From: JABMQB01 sp964408795
GTDB lineage: Bacteria > Bacteroidota > Bacteroidia > Bacteroidales > Prolixibacteraceae
Assembly: GCA_964408795.1 (NCBI GenBank)
Contig: CAYPAW010000081.1
Location: 1 to 64,000, forward strand
Length of the DNA: 64,000 nucleotides
Direction: 5' to 3'
The translations under genes and the position numbers were made by a program. Below, one piece after another: positions 62,448 through 64,000 of this stretch (position 1 is its first letter; every line of letters begins with the position of its first letter). The notes beneath the pieces are model-generated. The model did no database searches. It had not been told where the DNA came from and saw only the letters and a list, made by a program, of their open reading frames with translations.

Positions 62448-62512
62448 CTCCCTGCATTGCTTTTGCATAGCTCCTTGTTCTGCCGTTACGGCTTTAAGAA
62501 GGCACAGTCAGA
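62448..62512 (+). repeat. Dispersed intergenic repeat, copy C
   Basis: CCTGCATTGCTTTTGCATAG, CTCCTTGTTCTGCCGTTACG and GCTTTAAGAAGGCACAGTCAG follow one another, matching copy B (60038-60100) over the first two words and copy A (24380-24440, - strand) over the last two. Confidence 0.65.
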
Positions 62513-62518
62513 AATGTT

Positions 62519-62560
62519 TCTTGGTTCTGACTTCCGTCTCCCGACTTCCGACTTTCCCCC
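62519..62560 (+). repeat. Short imperfect simple repeat (GACTTCCG words)
   Basis: The words TCTGACTTCCGTCTCCCGAC and TTCCGACTTTCCCC repeat GACTTCCG with a period near 11. A similar patch with GACTTCGGGCTTC words lies at 34333-34372, upstream of feoAB. Confidence 0.5.
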
Positions 62561-62714
62561 TACCATGCACAGCAACAGAACCCTTTCCATGCCCTGTACC
62601 TCCGCTAAATCTTTCTCCGGCGGCCAAAGTTCTGGGAAAGGACTTAGCAACATCCAAAAAGAACAGGGATTTTCAAAACAGAAAAAAAACATAATCTCAA
62701 GTCCATTTATTAAG

Positions 62715-62744
62715 TTTGCATATACATATATTTTTTTACTTTTA
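62715..62744 (+). promoter_or_regulatory. Candidate promoter of the PAS sensor gene
   Basis: TTTG (62715-62718) and TACTTTTA (62737-62744, one mismatch to TAnnTTTG) are 18 bases apart. The transcript would start about 35 bases before the GTG start. Confidence 0.35.
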
Positions 62745-62785
62745 TGGTAAATTAACGATTCATTCATTATCGTATAAAAGCATCC

Positions 62786-64000
62786 GTGAAGCGCTTTTTC
62801 TTTTATAAGCATATCGACCAACAACCACCGTCTGAAAGACAGAAAAGCAAGATACTTTTCCGAATTCATGCTGCATGTTTTTTTTTCGTTCTGATTTATG
62901 TATTGATTCAACTGCTCTTCCGTCCGTATTTTCTTTGTCTCCCTTGTGAAGCGGGCATGATCCTGGTTTTACTGATTTCTCTTCTCTGCCTCTATGAGAC
63001 CCGGACGGAGTGTGCCCTGAACATGGTATTTTTCATTCCCTGTCTTGTTTACGGATACTACCTCTCTGGTTTTTCGGATCACTTTCCCCCTCCGGAAACC
63101 TTACACTACAGTTTATGGTGGGTTTCTGGCGGCGCTGTTTACCTGGTGTTTTTTTCGGGCAAATCCCGTAAAATAATTCTGTATGGGATTCTCTCACTGC
63201 TGACCCTGATTTATCATACCCTACAAACCCTTCCTGAAGGAGAATCTCTTTTTTCGGATCCATTTCCTGTTGCCAGGCCATTTTTTCTCTTTGTATTAAT
63301 TTTCTCAGCTTTCTGGTTTTTCCGGAAATTTTATGAAAATCAGCTGAAGGAGACTCAAAACACTCTGAATGAGCAAAAACAGTATATCGATGAGGCAACA
63401 AAAAAAATCGGACAGCCTATTCTGTTGATTGATGCAGAAACCGACGAAGAAGGGCAGGTCACAGAACGGAAGATTACCTATTCCAATCCTGCTTTTGAAC
63501 AGGCCTTTAGCATCAGGAGCAGAGAAATATGCGGTCATCCAGTAACCCAGGTATTCCCCTATTTGTTCCGGGATACCGTCGATACCAACCAACTCTTTTC
63601 CTCTACTCCCACCTCCTTTCAGGAGATCTTTCTGGAACACCTGGAAACCTGGTACGAAATACACGTTTTATCCCTTGAAAAGAACCGGTTTATCTGTATT
63701 TTCTATGATACGACCAACCTCAACCAGCTCATCAACCATTTACGGGATAGCCGGCAACGGTTCAAAGTTCTTTTGGAAGCCATACCGGATATTTTCTTTG
63801 TCATCGATAAAGACGGCATCTATGAAGATTTTGCCATGAAGGACATCGAAAAGCTCAAGATCAATAGTACAGAGATTATCGGAAACAGCATCTACGAAGT
63901 AGGTTTTTCTGAAAAGATGGCCAACAAAATATATCAGTGCATTCAGGATGCGATTGCCAACGATTCCATTGAATCCATTGAGTATGCCCTCGACACACCC
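62786..64000 (+). CDS. Membrane PAS-domain sensor protein, 5' part (runs off the window)
   Basis: An open frame of 405 codons from GTG at 62786 to the window edge with no stop. No ATG lies between the upstream in-frame TAA (62753) and this GTG. The N-terminus has about five to six membrane helices (e.g. CFFFVLIYVLIQLLF, AGMILVLLISLLCLYE, PFFLFVLIFSAFWFF, to about residue 182). A coiled linker (YENQLKETQNTLNEQKQYID) leads to a PAS domain (IGQPILLIDAE, ITYSNPAFEQAFSI, about 210-320). A second PAS starts at LLEAIPDIFFVIDKDGIYED (about 340). The missing part is probably a histidine kinase, GGDEF or further PAS domains; I cannot tell which. Confidence 0.82.
   Translation, partial: MKRFFFYKHIDQQPPSERQKSKILFRIHAACFFFVLIYVLIQLLFRPYFLCLPCEAGMILVLLISLLCLYETRTECALNMVFFIPCLVYGYYLSGFSDHFPPPETLHYSLWWVSGGAVYLVFFSGKSRKIILYGILSLLTLIYHTLQTLPEGESLFSDPFPVARPFFLFVLIFSAFWFFRKFYENQLKETQNTLNEQKQYIDEATKKIGQPILLIDAETDEEGQVTERKITYSNPAFEQAFSIRSREICGHPVTQVFPYLFRDTVDTNQLFSSTPTSFQEIFLEHLETWYEIHVLSLEKNRFICIFYDTTNLNQLINHLRDSRQRFKVLLEAIPDIFFVIDKDGIYEDFAMKDIEKLKINSTEIIGNSIYEVGFSEKMANKIYQCIQDAIANDSIESIEYALDTP

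Larger units (their letters stand above)
62213..62785. other. Divergent intergenic gap between pruA and the PAS sensor
   Basis: 573 bases without a supportable gene. It holds a pruA -7 box (62250-62257, - strand), dispersed repeat copy C (62448-62512), a short simple repeat at 62519-62560 and a candidate promoter for the PAS sensor (62715-62744). Confidence 0.6.

Noticed and set aside
62486..62911. 141-codon open frame antisense to the PAS sensor start
   Set aside because: Its protein repeats simple words from the GACTTCCG patch, and the opposite strand holds a convincing membrane sensor frame.
1..64000. CRISPR arrays, prophage genes, complete insertion sequences, integrases
   Set aside because: No regularly spaced repeats, no transposase or phage structural genes were recognized in any frame.

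Overview
The window comes from a Bacteroidetes genome, probably an anaerobic or facultative Bacteroidales/Marinilabiliales-type bacterium. This rests on two SusC/SusD pairs, a hybrid two-component regulator, a type IX secretion C-terminal domain, a short (288 aa) RpoD-type sigma factor, a Rho with a long charged insertion, and promoters of the Bacteroidetes form TTG/TTTG-N19/20-TAnnTTTG. The assignment is from gene content only; no rRNA or other marker gives a genus.

Bases 1-32,720 are a polysaccharide utilization locus (PUL). A secreted GH26/beta-helix fusion enzyme lies on the + strand. On the - strand, read 5' to 3', are: a small secreted protein, GH30-like, GH5 and GH2 enzymes; a decayed GH26-like gene; the hybrid sensor/regulator; then FAS1 lipoprotein, SusC, SusD, two more FAS1 lipoproteins, SusC and SusD. 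The enzyme set (GH26, GH5, GH2 of the beta-mannosidase/glucosaminidase type, GH30) suggests a beta-mannan or mixed beta-glycan substrate. A conserved leader of about 100 bases, containing a short open reading frame, precedes three of the PUL genes (1-92, 14,176-14,293, 32,617-32,723). It is one of the two most interesting signals in the window.

Bases 33,000-40,930 hold ordinary functions: tRNA-Arg, a thiamine-binding-type protein, a HEAT-like protein, a FeoA-FeoB fusion with a small Cys-rich partner, Rpe, the sigma factor and Rho.

Bases 40,936-50,748 are a tight seven-gene operon on the - strand: CitD-CitE fusion, CitF, an NADP-type isocitrate/homoisocitrate dehydrogenase relative, an HD protein, two different LeuC-LeuD fusion hydro-lyases and an ALDH7-type aldehyde dehydrogenase. 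Together they could carry a 2-oxoacid through reductive carboxylation, isomerization and cleavage to acetate plus a shorter 2-oxoacid. With ALDH7 (the alpha-aminoadipate semialdehyde family) at the end, I propose a lysine/2-oxoadipate to homocitrate to 2-oxoglutarate plus acetate route. A plain 2-oxoglutarate/citrate route is the alternative. This is the second highlight.

Bases 51,315-64,000 carry an MFS transporter, a lipoprotein alpha/beta hydrolase, MurB, a lone HsdR-N-like protein, AMP nucleosidase, HolA, a rhomboid protease, a class IV aminotransferase, YqgE, a DivIC/FtsB-like protein, PruA and the 5' part of a membrane PAS-domain sensor. Several genes appear to use TTG or GTG starts. 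Intergenic gaps carry degenerate dispersed and simple repeats.
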